Shown here: positions 30,720 to 39,021 of the stretch, one piece after another
Layout of the letters: each line of letters starts with the position of its first letter
Numbering within the stretch: the stretch's first letter is position 1
Origin: an uncultured bacterium
GTDB taxonomy: Bacteria > Desulfobacterota > Desulfovibrionia > Desulfovibrionales > Desulfovibrionaceae
Direction of reading: 5' to 3'
DNA: 39,132 nucleotides
Assembly (NCBI GenBank): GCA_905214305.1
Contig: CAJMLK010000023.1
Span: 1-39,132, forward strand
Position numbers and translations under genes: made by a program
Notes under the pieces: model-generated
What the model was told of the DNA's origin: nothing
What the model saw: only the letters and a program-made list of their open reading frames with translations
The model's database searches: none

Positions 30720-33700
30720 ATGGCCCGGCCACGCAAAAAAGCCTACGACCCAAGGCAGCTCTCATTCAATTTTGACGTGACGGCAGATCAAATCGAACAA
30801 CTGCGGCGTGAGAACGCTCACGCTGACACAAAGGAGGCCCACAATGCTCGACAGACAAACAGCTCCGTTGGAAATAGCCCGCACAGTGTTGCGACCGGAA
30901 ACCATCCGCGAGGTGCGCAGCGCGGGGCTTACCAACACAGCCTATTTGATTTTGGACAGGTGGGCACTGAACCAGCCGGACGACCTGCGCCGCCTGGAAG
31001 CAATGAACACCTTGGGGTTGATAGTAACCCTGAGCCAGCAGCAAACACGGGAAGCGAACGTGTTGAACAGCGATTCGGCCCGGGAAGCGAGTCGTCAGGG
31101 GATGAGCGACTGGGAGATTTTGCAGAACGCCGGGATAGATACGAGCCTGAAAATTATCGCATAGTTTCTGAAGACCGGCTTGGCCACGGCGGCGCAAAGA
31201 CCAAGTTTGCCGACAATATTGCCGCTATCCGCCTGCTCAAGGATTTGCAGGAGCGCAAGGTTGAGGTGGCCGGGCCTGACGAAAAGAAAATTCTGGTGCG
31301 TTATGTGGGCTGGGGCGGTCTGCCCCAAGCCTTTGACGCCCGCAACGAAAAGTGGGCTGCGGAATATCAGACACTACAAAGCCTGCTTGCCCCAGACGAA
31401 TACGCCAAGGCTCGCCGTTCTACACAGGATGCCCACTTCACTTCTGAAACCGTCATTCGAGGCATTTATCAGGGGCTGAACACTCTGGGCTTGCGCGAGG
31501 GCGGGCCTCTGCGCGTTTTGGAACCTTCGGCGGGCATCGGCAACTTCATGGGACTGATGCCGGAAGGCTATAATGCCCAATTTCTTGCTGTGGAGCTTGA
31601 CCCCACCACGGCAGCCATAGGCCGATACCTCTATCCGCACTCGTGGCATATCAACAATGGCTTTCAGAATGCAGAACTCAAAGACGCATGTTTTGACCTG
31701 GTTGTCGGCAATCCGCCTTTTGGCAAGCAGACCCTCTACGATCCCAACTTCCCTGAGCTGCGCAATTTCTCCATCCACAATTACTTTCTGGCAAAATCCC
31801 TGAGCCTGCTGCGCCCCGGCGGCATCGGGGCCTTTGTGGTCAGTCGTTTCTTCATGGACGCGGCTGACCCCACCGCACGGGCACACATTGCGGAATCAGC
31901 CGACCTTCTGGGGGCCGTGCGCCTGCCGGAAACGGCATTTCGGCAGAATGCCCTCACGGACGTGACCACGGACATCCTTTTTTTCCGCAAGCATGACGGC
32001 CCGCGCATTCGCAGCACCGATTGGGTGCAGACGGCCACGGTGGAAGCAGAAGACCTGAAAGAAGGCGACACTCGCCCGGCTGTCATCAATAAGTATTTTG
32101 CCGAGCTGCCCGGCCAGATCATCGGCAACATGGTTTACTCCGGTGGTATGTTTCAGGATGCGCTCAACTGCGTGGCCGATTCTGACATTGACCTTGGGCA
32201 GGAGATTGAAAAGCGCCTCCAATGTCTGCCGCCCATGCAGTATGTGCCCAGAACCGAAACCTCGGAGGAACTGACCAGCGAACAGCGCAATGAAGCCTTC
32301 ATCACGTCCGACTATTTCCAGTCCCTGAAAATGGGCGCGTATTGTGTGGAGCCGCAAAGCCGCAAAATCGTCTTTAAAGTGGCCGGAGGCTTTGGCGAGG
32401 CCAGCTATGAAGAGCTGCCGGTCAAAAATGACGGGGCGCGGCAGCGGCTGGCCTCCATGATCCAGATTCGGGACAGTCTGCGTGACCTTCTCAATCTGGA
32501 AAAGAACGATGCTGAAGAAAAGTTTATTGAAGGTGCCCGGCGACAGCTCAATGTGCAGTATGACGCTTTTGTACGCCGACACGGCCACCTCAATTCCCAG
32601 ACCAACCGGGGGCTGATGCGCGACGACCCGGAGCACTCACTCTTGGAATCGCTGGAGCTGGAGTACGACAAGGGGCTTTCCAAAGACTTGGCCAAGCGTC
32701 AAGGCCGGGAGTTTAGGCCCGCATCTGCGCGGAAGGCGGCGATCTTTCGGCAACGAGTGCTCAAGCCCACGCAGGCTGCGGAAAAGGCCGAAACCACCAA
32801 GGACGCCCTGGTCATCTCCCTGCGAGAATCAGGCAAGGTGGACTTTGCCCGCATGAACCAGTTGTTGCACCGGCCAGCGGAGGCCATTCAGAAGGAATTG
32901 CAGGATGAGGGCCTGATTTTCCGCAATCCGGCCAGTGCGGAGTGGGAAATTAGCGACAAATACCTCACCGGCAATGTGCGCGAAAAGCACAGGGCTGCCC
33001 TGGCAGCGGCAGCGGAAGACCCGCAGTACCACGCCAATGTGGAAGCCCTTGCCGCCGCTATTCCTCCCGACATTGAAGCCGTGGACATCGGCGTCAAGTT
33101 CGGCTCCACCTGGGTGCCCGGCAACGTGCTTTCTGACTTCATCGAAGAGCGGATTCATGGGGGCCGTGGCCACCAGAGCATCAACTATGTGCCCATCTTG
33201 GGGCGTTGGGAAGCCAAGGTCAGCATCTACGACCATGCCGCCAATACGGAAGTGTGGGGCATTCCCGAATACCCGGCCTCCAAGATTCTGGAATCCCTGC
33301 TCACCAATCGGCCCATCAAGGTGGAGAAGGAAAGCGGCCAGTACGACGACAACGACCGGCCCATCATGGTGGTGGATCAGGAACTCACTGCCGCTGCCAT
33401 GCAGAAGGCCGACGAGGTAAAGCAGGCTTTTCTGGATTGGGTGTGGACGGACGATGAGCGCCGTACCATGCTCACCACGTTGTACAATGAGCGGTTCAAC
33501 ACCCATGTGCCGCCGCGCTATGACGGCTCACACATTCAACTTGTGGGTGCGTCTTCAGATGTTTCGCTGCGGCCGCATCAAAAGGATGTGGTATGGCGCA
33601 GCATCCAGGAAGGCACGGCGCTGTTCGACCATGTGGTGGGTGCGGGCAAGACGATGGCCTGCATCGCCACCATCATGGAATCCAAGCGCATGGGCTTTCT

Positions 33701-36395
33701 GAACAAGCCTATGGTGGTAGTTCCCAACCACCTGCTGTACCAGTGGCGTGACGAATTTTACCGGCTCTATCCGGGGGCCAACATCCTTGTGGCCGATAAG
33801 AACGACTTCACCAAGCAGAACCGCGAACGCCTGTTCAGTCGTGTGGCCACCGGCGATTGGGACGCTGTGGTGGTGGCGCATTCCAGCTTCAAAAAAATCG
33901 ACATGCCCCGCGACATGCAGGAGGAAATCCTACAAGAGCAGATCGACGCGGTGATTACGGCCATTGAGGAATCCAAGCAAAATGATGGGGGCCGGGCCAC
34001 CATCAAGCAACTCGAAAAACAACGGGAAAAGATGGAAACCCGCTATGAAAAGCTCATGGCCGGAACAGGGGCCAAGGATCGTGCTGTGGATTTTGCCGAC
34101 CTGGGGGTGGACGCGCTCTTTGTGGACGAGAGCCACGAGTTCAAAAACCTGAGCTATACCACCACCATGAATGTATCCGGCCTCGGCAATATTACGGGGT
34201 CAGCCAAGGCACTGGATATGTTCATCAAGTGCCGGTATCTGCAAAAAAAGCACGAGGGCCGGGGCGTGTACTTCATGACCGGAACGCCCATCAGCAATAC
34301 CATTGCCGAAGTCTATACCCTGCAACGCTACTTGCAGTTTGACGAGCTGAAAGCCAAGAACATTGAGTATTTTGACGCATGGGCTTCCACCTTCGGCCAG
34401 ATAACCAACGGTTGGGAGCTGGACGCCACGGGGGTGAATTACAAGCTGAAGTCGCGCTTTGCCAGCTTTCAGAACGTGCCGGAGCTGCTCTCCATGTACC
34501 GTTCATTTGCGGATGTGGTGGCGAAGAGTGATCTGGACGAGCAAGCGGCAAAGGCCGGTATGCGTCCGCTGACCCCACCGGTGGACGGCGGCAAGCCCTT
34601 CAATCATGTGGTGGAGCGGTCATCTGGCCAGGCGGCCTACATGGAGCAGATCATCGAGCGCATGGAGCATTTGCCCAAAGACCCGCGCATCGACAATCCG
34701 CTGAAAATCACCAATGACGCCCGCAAGGCGGGCCTCGACTATCGCCTTATCGACCCTGAAGGCGGTGATTACGACGGCTCCAAGAGCAACGCAGCGGTGG
34801 AGCGCATTTTTCAGATTTGGCAGGACACAGCGGCGGACAAAGGAACGCAGCTCGTGTTCTGCGATTTGTCTACACCCAAGGGCGGTGCCGGAGCGGCAGC
34901 CCCTGCTCCCGCGCCTGGCTTGGAGTTTGAGGAAGAAGACTTCTTCCGGGGTGCAGATTCAGAAGACACAGCCCCCGCCGCTGGCTCCGATGAAGAAGGT
35001 GCAGACAGCGTGGAAGCAGGTGACGATGACGGCGCAGACAACACAGTTGCAGCCGACATGGACGCCTGTGTGGCCGCTGGCTCGCGTTTTTCCGTCTATG
35101 ATGACATGCGGCAAAAGCTCATGGAACGCGGCATTCCCGCCGACGAAATCGCCTTCATTCACGATGCCAACACGGATATTCGTAAGGGCAAGCTGTTCAG
35201 CGACATGCAGGCGGGCCGGGTGCGCGTCCTGCTTGGCTCCACAGCCAAGATGGGCGCGGGCATGAACGTGCAAAAGCGGCTGGTGGCCGCGCATCACCTT
35301 GACGCGCCCTGGAGGCCGAGCGATTTGGAACAGCGCAACGGGCGCATCATCCGCCAGGGCAATATGCTCTATGAGCGCGACCCGGACAAGTTTTCCGTAG
35401 GCGTCTACTATTACGCCACAAAACAAACCTACGATGCCCGCATGTGGCAAACCATAGAGTACAAAGCCGCCGCCATTGAACAATTCCGTAAAGGGGATTT
35501 GCTCCAGCGCGTCATCGACGATGTGCAGTCCGAAGCCGCCAACGCGGCAGATATGAAGGCTGCGGCTTCCGGCAATCCACTCATTCTTATGCAGGTGAAG
35601 CTGGCCAGTGACTTGCGCAAGCTGGAAGCGTTGCACTCACAGCATCAGCGGTCGCAACACCGGCTGCGGGATCGCCTGAAATGGCTTGGCGCTGCCGAAG
35701 GTCGGTTAGCCAAGGCACAAGCGGACTATGCGGCCAACTGTGCCTTGCGGGACGGCAATACTCGCACCTTCACCGAAAAGGGCAAGGAGCGTATCCGGCT
35801 GGAGTGGTTCAAAGACGGTAAGCTGCTGACCGAAAAGCACAGTGAACAAATTCAGTGCATTCTGCGAGACGGCGTGAAGGACATTACGCGAGAACCCAAA
35901 GTAAAGCCCCTCTTGGGCAAGTACCGGGGCTTTGAGGTATCCATGCTGCGCTCGTCACAATCTCCGGGCGGTGACGGTTTTCGACTGATTCTCAAAGGCA
36001 TGGGCGATCATGAGTTCCAGCCGGACAATCTGGTCTACGGCTTTGACGAGAAATTCAGCTTGTCCGGCATGTTTCAGCGGCTGGATAACTTTTTGGAAAA
36101 GGGCTTTGAACAGTCCTTTCAAACCTCCCAGGCCAACATGCGCCAGGAAATAGCCGAAATGGATACGGTTAAGGCCGCTCTGGGGCAGGAGTTTCCACAA
36201 CAAAGCGAACTAGCTCTGGTGCGCGAAAACCACAGTGCCGTCATGCGTGAGCTGAAGCGGATGCAGGATGAGCCGGGGTATGTGAGCGAGTGGGAGCCGA
36301 AGAGTGCTTTAAGTGAAAGCCCAAAAGGCGTTAGATTCGTAGAGGGCAGCCCCCATCTAAAGGATGTCCAGAGACATATCACACTAAAAGTGTAA
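30720..36395 (+). CDS. giant N6-adenine methylase / SNF2 helicase fusion, 1891 aa
   Basis: Order of parts: a basic start (MARPRKKAYD) and a disordered region to about residue 145; a methylase domain with the SAM motif EPSAGIG (268-274) and catalytic NPPF (331-334); a middle region; a superfamily 2 helicase with Walker A GAGKT (974-978) and DESH (D1136-H1139); a very acidic, Ala/Glu/Asp-rich insertion (about 1388-1450); then the second helicase lobe with motif VI QRNGR..RQG (from 1538); and a coiled-coil tail. Such proteins are common on large conjugative elements and phages (DarB-like, antirestriction or DNA entry). AAGG lies 12 nt before the ATG. Host-methylase mimicry or protection of transferred DNA is the likely role (inference). 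Confidence 0.85.
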   Translation: MARPRKKAYDPRQLSFNFDVTADQIEQLRRENAHADTKEAHNARQTNSSVGNSPHSVATGNHPRGAQRGAYQHSLFDFGQVGTEPAGRPAPPGSNEHLGVDSNPEPAANTGSERVEQRFGPGSESSGDERLGDFAERRDRYEPENYRIVSEDRLGHGGAKTKFADNIAAIRLLKDLQERKVEVAGPDEKKILVRYVGWGGLPQAFDARNEKWAAEYQTLQSLLAPDEYAKARRSTQDAHFTSETVIRGIYQGLNTLGLREGGPLRVLEPSAGIGNFMGLMPEGYNAQFLAVELDPTTAAIGRYLYPHSWHINNGFQNAELKDACFDLVVGNPPFGKQTLYDPNFPELRNFSIHNYFLAKSLSLLRPGGIGAFVVSRFFMDAADPTARAHIAESADLLGAVRLPETAFRQNALTDVTTDILFFRKHDGPRIRSTDWVQTATVEAEDLKEGDTRPAVINKYFAELPGQIIGNMVYSGGMFQDALNCVADSDIDLGQEIEKRLQCLPPMQYVPRTETSEELTSEQRNEAFITSDYFQSLKMGAYCVEPQSRKIVFKVAGGFGEASYEELPVKNDGARQRLASMIQIRDSLRDLLNLEKNDAEEKFIEGARRQLNVQYDAFVRRHGHLNSQTNRGLMRDDPEHSLLESLELEYDKGLSKDLAKRQGREFRPASARKAAIFRQRVLKPTQAAEKAETTKDALVISLRESGKVDFARMNQLLHRPAEAIQKELQDEGLIFRNPASAEWEISDKYLTGNVREKHRAALAAAAEDPQYHANVEALAAAIPPDIEAVDIGVKFGSTWVPGNVLSDFIEERIHGGRGHQSINYVPILGRWEAKVSIYDHAANTEVWGIPEYPASKILESLLTNRPIKVEKESGQYDDNDRPIMVVDQELTAAAMQKADEVKQAFLDWVWTDDERRTMLTTLYNERFNTHVPPRYDGSHIQLVGASSDVSLRPHQKDVVWRSIQEGTALFDHVVGAGKTMACIATIMESKRMGFLNKPMVVVPNHLLYQWRDEFYRLYPGANILVADKNDFTKQNRERLFSRVATGDWDAVVVAHSSFKKIDMPRDMQEEILQEQIDAVITAIEESKQNDGGRATIKQLEKQREKMETRYEKLMAGTGAKDRAVDFADLGVDALFVDESHEFKNLSYTTTMNVSGLGNITGSAKALDMFIKCRYLQKKHEGRGVYFMTGTPISNTIAEVYTLQRYLQFDELKAKNIEYFDAWASTFGQITNGWELDATGVNYKLKSRFASFQNVPELLSMYRSFADVVAKSDLDEQAAKAGMRPLTPPVDGGKPFNHVVERSSGQAAYMEQIIERMEHLPKDPRIDNPLKITNDARKAGLDYRLIDPEGGDYDGSKSNAAVERIFQIWQDTAADKGTQLVFCDLSTPKGGAGAAAPAPAPGLEFEEEDFFRGADSEDTAPAAGSDEEGADSVEAGDDDGADNTVAADMDACVAAGSRFSVYDDMRQKLMERGIPADEIAFIHDANTDIRKGKLFSDMQAGRVRVLLGSTAKMGAGMNVQKRLVAAHHLDAPWRPSDLEQRNGRIIRQGNMLYERDPDKFSVGVYYYATKQTYDARMWQTIEYKAAAIEQFRKGDLLQRVIDDVQSEAANAADMKAAASGNPLILMQVKLASDLRKLEALHSQHQRSQHRLRDRLKWLGAAEGRLAKAQADYAANCALRDGNTRTFTEKGKERIRLEWFKDGKLLTEKHSEQIQCILRDGVKDITREPKVKPLLGKYRGFEVSMLRSSQSPGGDGFRLILKGMGDHEFQPDNLVYGFDEKFSLSGMFQRLDNFLEKGFEQSFQTSQANMRQEIAEMDTVKAALGQEFPQQSELALVRENHSAVMRELKRMQDEPGYVSEWEPKSALSESPKGVRFVEGSPHLKDVQRHITLKV
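30844..31164 (+). CDS. overprinted 106-aa ORF inside the methylase-helicase gene
   Basis: In another plus frame an ATG at 30844 follows a perfect AAGGAGG 6 nt upstream. The 106-aa product reads like a genuine helical protein: LEIARTVLRPETIREVRSAG, then LTNTAYLILDRWALNQ, and ASRQGMSDWEILQNAG. Its codons look natural, with leucine mostly as CTG or TTG. The longer frame over the same bases is low-complexity (Gly/Pro/Ser/Asn-rich) and probably disordered. The stop is at the point where the conserved methylase part begins. No known domain recognised. Both frames may be used. Confidence 0.6.
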   Translation: MLDRQTAPLEIARTVLRPETIREVRSAGLTNTAYLILDRWALNQPDDLRRLEAMNTLGLIVTLSQQQTREANVLNSDSAREASRQGMSDWEILQNAGIDTSLKIIA

Positions 36396-36414
36396 TTCAA
36401 ATAAATATTGCTGC

Positions 36415-36873
36415 TTACAGTTGGATTTTATCCCATTCATCCAGGCAGTTATCTGATACATTTGAAGGAAGCCACCAACTCCATTTACCAGCTTTTCCGG
36501 GGTTGTTATCTACCGTGACAAGTGGTTGCAACTCTTCTTTTGCATAAACAGAACAACGCGGGTAAGCATAGCTTAAGTTTACAAATACCCAATAATCACA
36601 CATCAACTTAGGCTCAGGCCCAATCTTTTCGCTTGTCTGCCCAACATTAATATACTGCTTGATGGTAATACTTTTGATTTGTATTGTTTTTACAATAGAA
36701 CAATCTTCATTGTATATGAGAATGTCGGCGCCTTTTGCATTTCGAGATGTAATAGCTACATTAAAACCTTTCCTTGCCAGGACAAATGATACAAAGTGCA
36801 ATCCTTGGTTGCCAATGATCTGCTTGTTTTTCGTTTGCTGTTGCCATTTTTGTGCAAGAAAATCATGCATCAT
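36415..36873 (-). CDS. PD-(D/E)XK nuclease-like protein, 152 aa
   Basis: An N-terminal helix (GNQGLHFVSFVLARKGFNVA) is followed by KGADILIY and then IQIKS, the GxD...QxK arrangement of the PD-(D/E)XK fold seen in Holliday-junction resolvase-like and restriction-type proteins. Asp in GAD and Lys in QIK would be catalytic. The rest (DYWVFVNLSY, then YPRCSVYAKEEL) fits the later strands of that fold. GAGG lies 7-10 nt before the first ATG. The gene is AT-rich compared with the transfer genes, faces the methylase-helicase tail to tail and lies downstream of the peptide/tRNA-like segment. DNA-cleaving defence or repair function is inferred. Confidence 0.55.
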   Translation of the reverse strand: MMHDFLAQKWQQQTKNKQIIGNQGLHFVSFVLARKGFNVAITSRNAKGADILIYNEDCSIVKTIQIKSITIKQYINVGQTSEKIGPEPKLMCDYWVFVNLSYAYPRCSVYAKEELQPLVTVDNNPGKAGKWSWWLPSNVSDNCLDEWDKIQL

Positions 36874-36986
36874 GTATCCTCAACGTGATCTGTTCGTGCA
36901 TGGATTTAGGCCACTGCCAAGGAAGAACATCATGACGCCAATCTTTATGTACGCAAGGATGGGGGGGTGCCAACCTTTTTCAATAG

Positions 36987-37069
36987 TGGGGGGGGGGAGG
37001 AATCGAACCTCCTCCGGGCGCTGTCATTGGCTTAACAGTGTGCTTCCGTAAGCATACATCTCCCCTCCC
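36987..37069 (-). ncRNA. tRNA-like structure (non-canonical)
   Basis: On the minus strand a perfect T-arm is present: GGAGG, loop TTCGATT, CCTCC. It is followed by eight C and then A, which can pair with the 5' GGGAGGGG (one A-C mismatch) 83 nt upstream. This would give an 8+5 acceptor/T stack, as in tRNA-Sec. A hairpin TGCTT-ACGG-AAGCA occupies the D-arm place. The anticodon region (CTGT...ACAG) gives no standard 7-nt loop, so I cannot assign an amino acid. It is therefore a tRNA-like element, a degraded tRNA or coincidence with a G-run. Confidence 0.4.
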
Positions 37070-37146
37070 AGCTCTTGATTCCTCACCAGACACCCCACAA
37101 GCGCCTTTACAAAAGCCAGGCATATCAAAAAGATAGCTACTACCAT
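37024..37146 (-). CDS. 40-aa hydrophobic peptide (type I toxin-like)
   Basis: GGAGGT lies 5-10 nt before ATG 37146. The product is one TM helix (MVVAIFLICLAFVKALVGCL) and a polar tail (VRNQELGGEMYAYGSTLLSQ). Size and plan resemble Hok/Ldr-type membrane toxins, although no family identity is claimed. The leader from the promoter at 37287 would be about 105 nt, long as in many type I toxins. Its last codons overlap the tRNA-like structure. A longer frame from TTG 37287 exists but would start at the promoter -35 box. Confidence 0.5.
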   Translation of the reverse strand: MVVAIFLICLAFVKALVGCLVRNQELGGEMYAYGSTLLSQ

Positions 37147-37257
37147 AATGACCTCCACATAAATCATCATAGAAAAATGGGCTGTCACGGTGAGTTGAGC
37201 TGAGAAAGTACATAAGCTCCAAAAAGCAACACCAGACCAACTGCTAGTTGTAAAATC

Positions 37258-37287
37258 ACAATATGCAGTGATGAATAACAATGTCAA
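37258..37287 (-). promoter_or_regulatory. sigma-70-type promoter
   Basis: Minus strand: TTGACA (37287-37282), 18-nt spacer, TATTGT (37263-37258). It is oriented toward the 40-aa peptide, the tRNA-like structure and the nuclease-like gene. Confidence 0.5.
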
Positions 37288-37317
37288 TGAGAAGCTGGCA
37301 AAACGTCATACAAGGCA

Positions 37318-39021
37318 TTATGACTCATCAGAGAGTGACCACTTTAAGTTCAACGGGCGATCCGTGTGAAAAAAAGCTAAATTTTCACCGCTTGTTTTAA
37401 ATTTATATTTTTGATTTGAAATGCATTTACATGTACAATAGTTTTCGCCACATATTGGGCAGGTCATTTCATCTACAATGAAACACTGAGAAAAACTTTT
37501 TTCTACGCTATCTTTAAACTTAACGTTAAGAATTCCATTGTCAACAATAATGTCTTCAACATGTAACAAGATTCTATCAAACTTTAATGTTGCATCTGCT
37601 GAAATAAAATCTAGGACATGTCTTTCAAGTTGAGAGTTATCTTTTTGTTTCATAAAATTTTCAGCTTCGATGCACCATTCCTTAGTCAAATCATGCGACT
37701 GTGGAATTTTACATTTTTCAATAAAATCACAAATTTTTTGCCTTGTCCCTGCAAAAGAAAAAAATATAATTTTATCTGCGCTTTCATCAACTTCACATGC
37801 GATTGTAAATGAAATTAAACATGCAAGCCCAGCAGAGCTTTGTATGAAATCTTTAATCAATAATAATGATCTATTTGCATTTGTGAAACTGTCTGTGCCA
37901 AAATGTGTTATTGTTGGAAGGTTGACGACTGTATCATTAAAATGAATTATCTTGAATTTATTTTCACAAAAGTTAACGCCATTCTTCATGAATATTTTTT
38001 TTAGATCTATATATGAAGACTCATTGCATTGCTCCTCTCCGTATGTGTGTGTTGAATTGATAACAATATTGCAACTATTGTTCCTTTTTTGTTTCATGAA
38101 ACCAGTTGACACTATTATGTCATCAAAGACTCCAATAGTTTTTGACTGTGCAACATTTGGAATATCAGCAATCTGGTTTTCAAAAAAATCAGAACTCTCG
38201 TCGCAAAAATACTCACTTATCAGGGTATTGCCTCGATAGAAAAAATGTACCAATTTCATGAAGCACTCGCGATCAAGCCTCCCATCAACTCTCCATATTT
38301 TCATGTACTCAGTATTTTTGCCACATTTTGCAAGGTCGCTATCAAAGCGTTTTAGTAGTTCCGTGTCAGAGTAAGAGCGCACTGCTCCATCAACATGCAC
38401 GCATGATTCATCTTTTGCAAATATTGAGTGCATGTATTTGCAACAATATGCTTCTTTGTTTGAAATCCCGTATGTTTGTTCAAAAACAACTTCTTCACAT
38501 TCAAATACTCTGCTGCTTTCTTTATTAGTAGACCATCGAAAATCTACATACTCAACCCCAAGCATTTTTCTCAGCGGACTTTCTTCAGGAACAACGTGCC
38601 TTGTAACACCGTCTTCGATTTCATTTATATTTTTTTTGAACTTTGGTCCCCACCAATAGTCAAGTTCGACGCTACGCAATAAAGTGCTCTTTAATCCAAT
38701 AATTGTATCATCAATTGCAATTAACTTCCTTTCTGCATCAAACCCATTCACAAAAAAATTAAGAAATTCTTCATTGAGGCTATTTAAATTTGAGCTTGAT
38801 TTTCTAAAATGACAGCTTGGAAAAATTAAATGCTCTTTATATGAGAATATTCCATGCCCTTCGTAATATAGATAATCAATTGGTATTAATCCATCTTCAT
38901 CTTCAGCATTAAATAATTCAGGATGTTCTATCCTAAGTATCTTATCACCATAAGCAACTACTGATGTGCCGATATTTATTATTTCTTGTATGAAGTCTCT
39001 ACTTTTTTTAAATTGGCGGAT
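37318..39021 (-). CDS. large unknown AT-rich gene, N-terminus lost at an IS end
   Basis: The minus-strand frame is open from 39021 to the stop at 37318 (567 codons). It has no ATG, GTG or TTG before the GTG at 38751, yet the upstream residues (FIQEIINIGTSVVAYGDKIL, then RIEHPELFNAEDEDGLIPID) read as normal protein. The gene is thus truncated at its 5' end, where IS-like sequence begins. The body is soluble and Asp/Glu/Ser/Lys-rich. The end has a cysteine knuckle (CPICGENYCTCKC) likely to bind zinc. AT content and codon use differ strongly from the transfer genes, indicating recent acquisition. No family recognised; cargo of defence type is possible from its location. Confidence 0.65.
   Translation of the reverse strand: MRQFKKSRDFIQEIINIGTSVVAYGDKILRIEHPELFNAEDEDGLIPIDYLYYEGHGIFSYKEHLIFPSCHFRKSSSNLNSLNEEFLNFFVNGFDAERKLIAIDDTIIGLKSTLLRSVELDYWWGPKFKKNINEIEDGVTRHVVPEESPLRKMLGVEYVDFRWSTNKESSRVFECEEVVFEQTYGISNKEAYCCKYMHSIFAKDESCVHVDGAVRSYSDTELLKRFDSDLAKCGKNTEYMKIWRVDGRLDRECFMKLVHFFYRGNTLISEYFCDESSDFFENQIADIPNVAQSKTIGVFDDIIVSTGFMKQKRNNSCNIVINSTHTYGEEQCNESSYIDLKKIFMKNGVNFCENKFKIIHFNDTVVNLPTITHFGTDSFTNANRSLLLIKDFIQSSAGLACLISFTIACEVDESADKIIFFSFAGTRQKICDFIEKCKIPQSHDLTKEWCIEAENFMKQKDNSQLERHVLDFISADATLKFDRILLHVEDIIVDNGILNVKFKDSVEKSFSQCFIVDEMTCPICGENYCTCKCISNQKYKFKTSGENLAFFHTDRPLNLKWSLSDES

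Noticed and set aside
36988..36997. run of ten G as a phase-variable tract
   Set aside because: It lies outside a reading frame where length change would matter and fits better as one strand of the tRNA-like stem; a sequencing-length error is also possible.
36980..37069. a regular tRNA gene on the minus strand
   Set aside because: T-arm and acceptor fit, but no standard D-arm plus 7-nt anticodon loop can be drawn; listed only as tRNA-like.
37024..37287. 87-aa frame starting at TTG 37287
   Set aside because: Its proposed start is the -35 box of a good promoter and it lacks a ribosome site; the 40-aa frame from ATG 37146 has GGAGGT.
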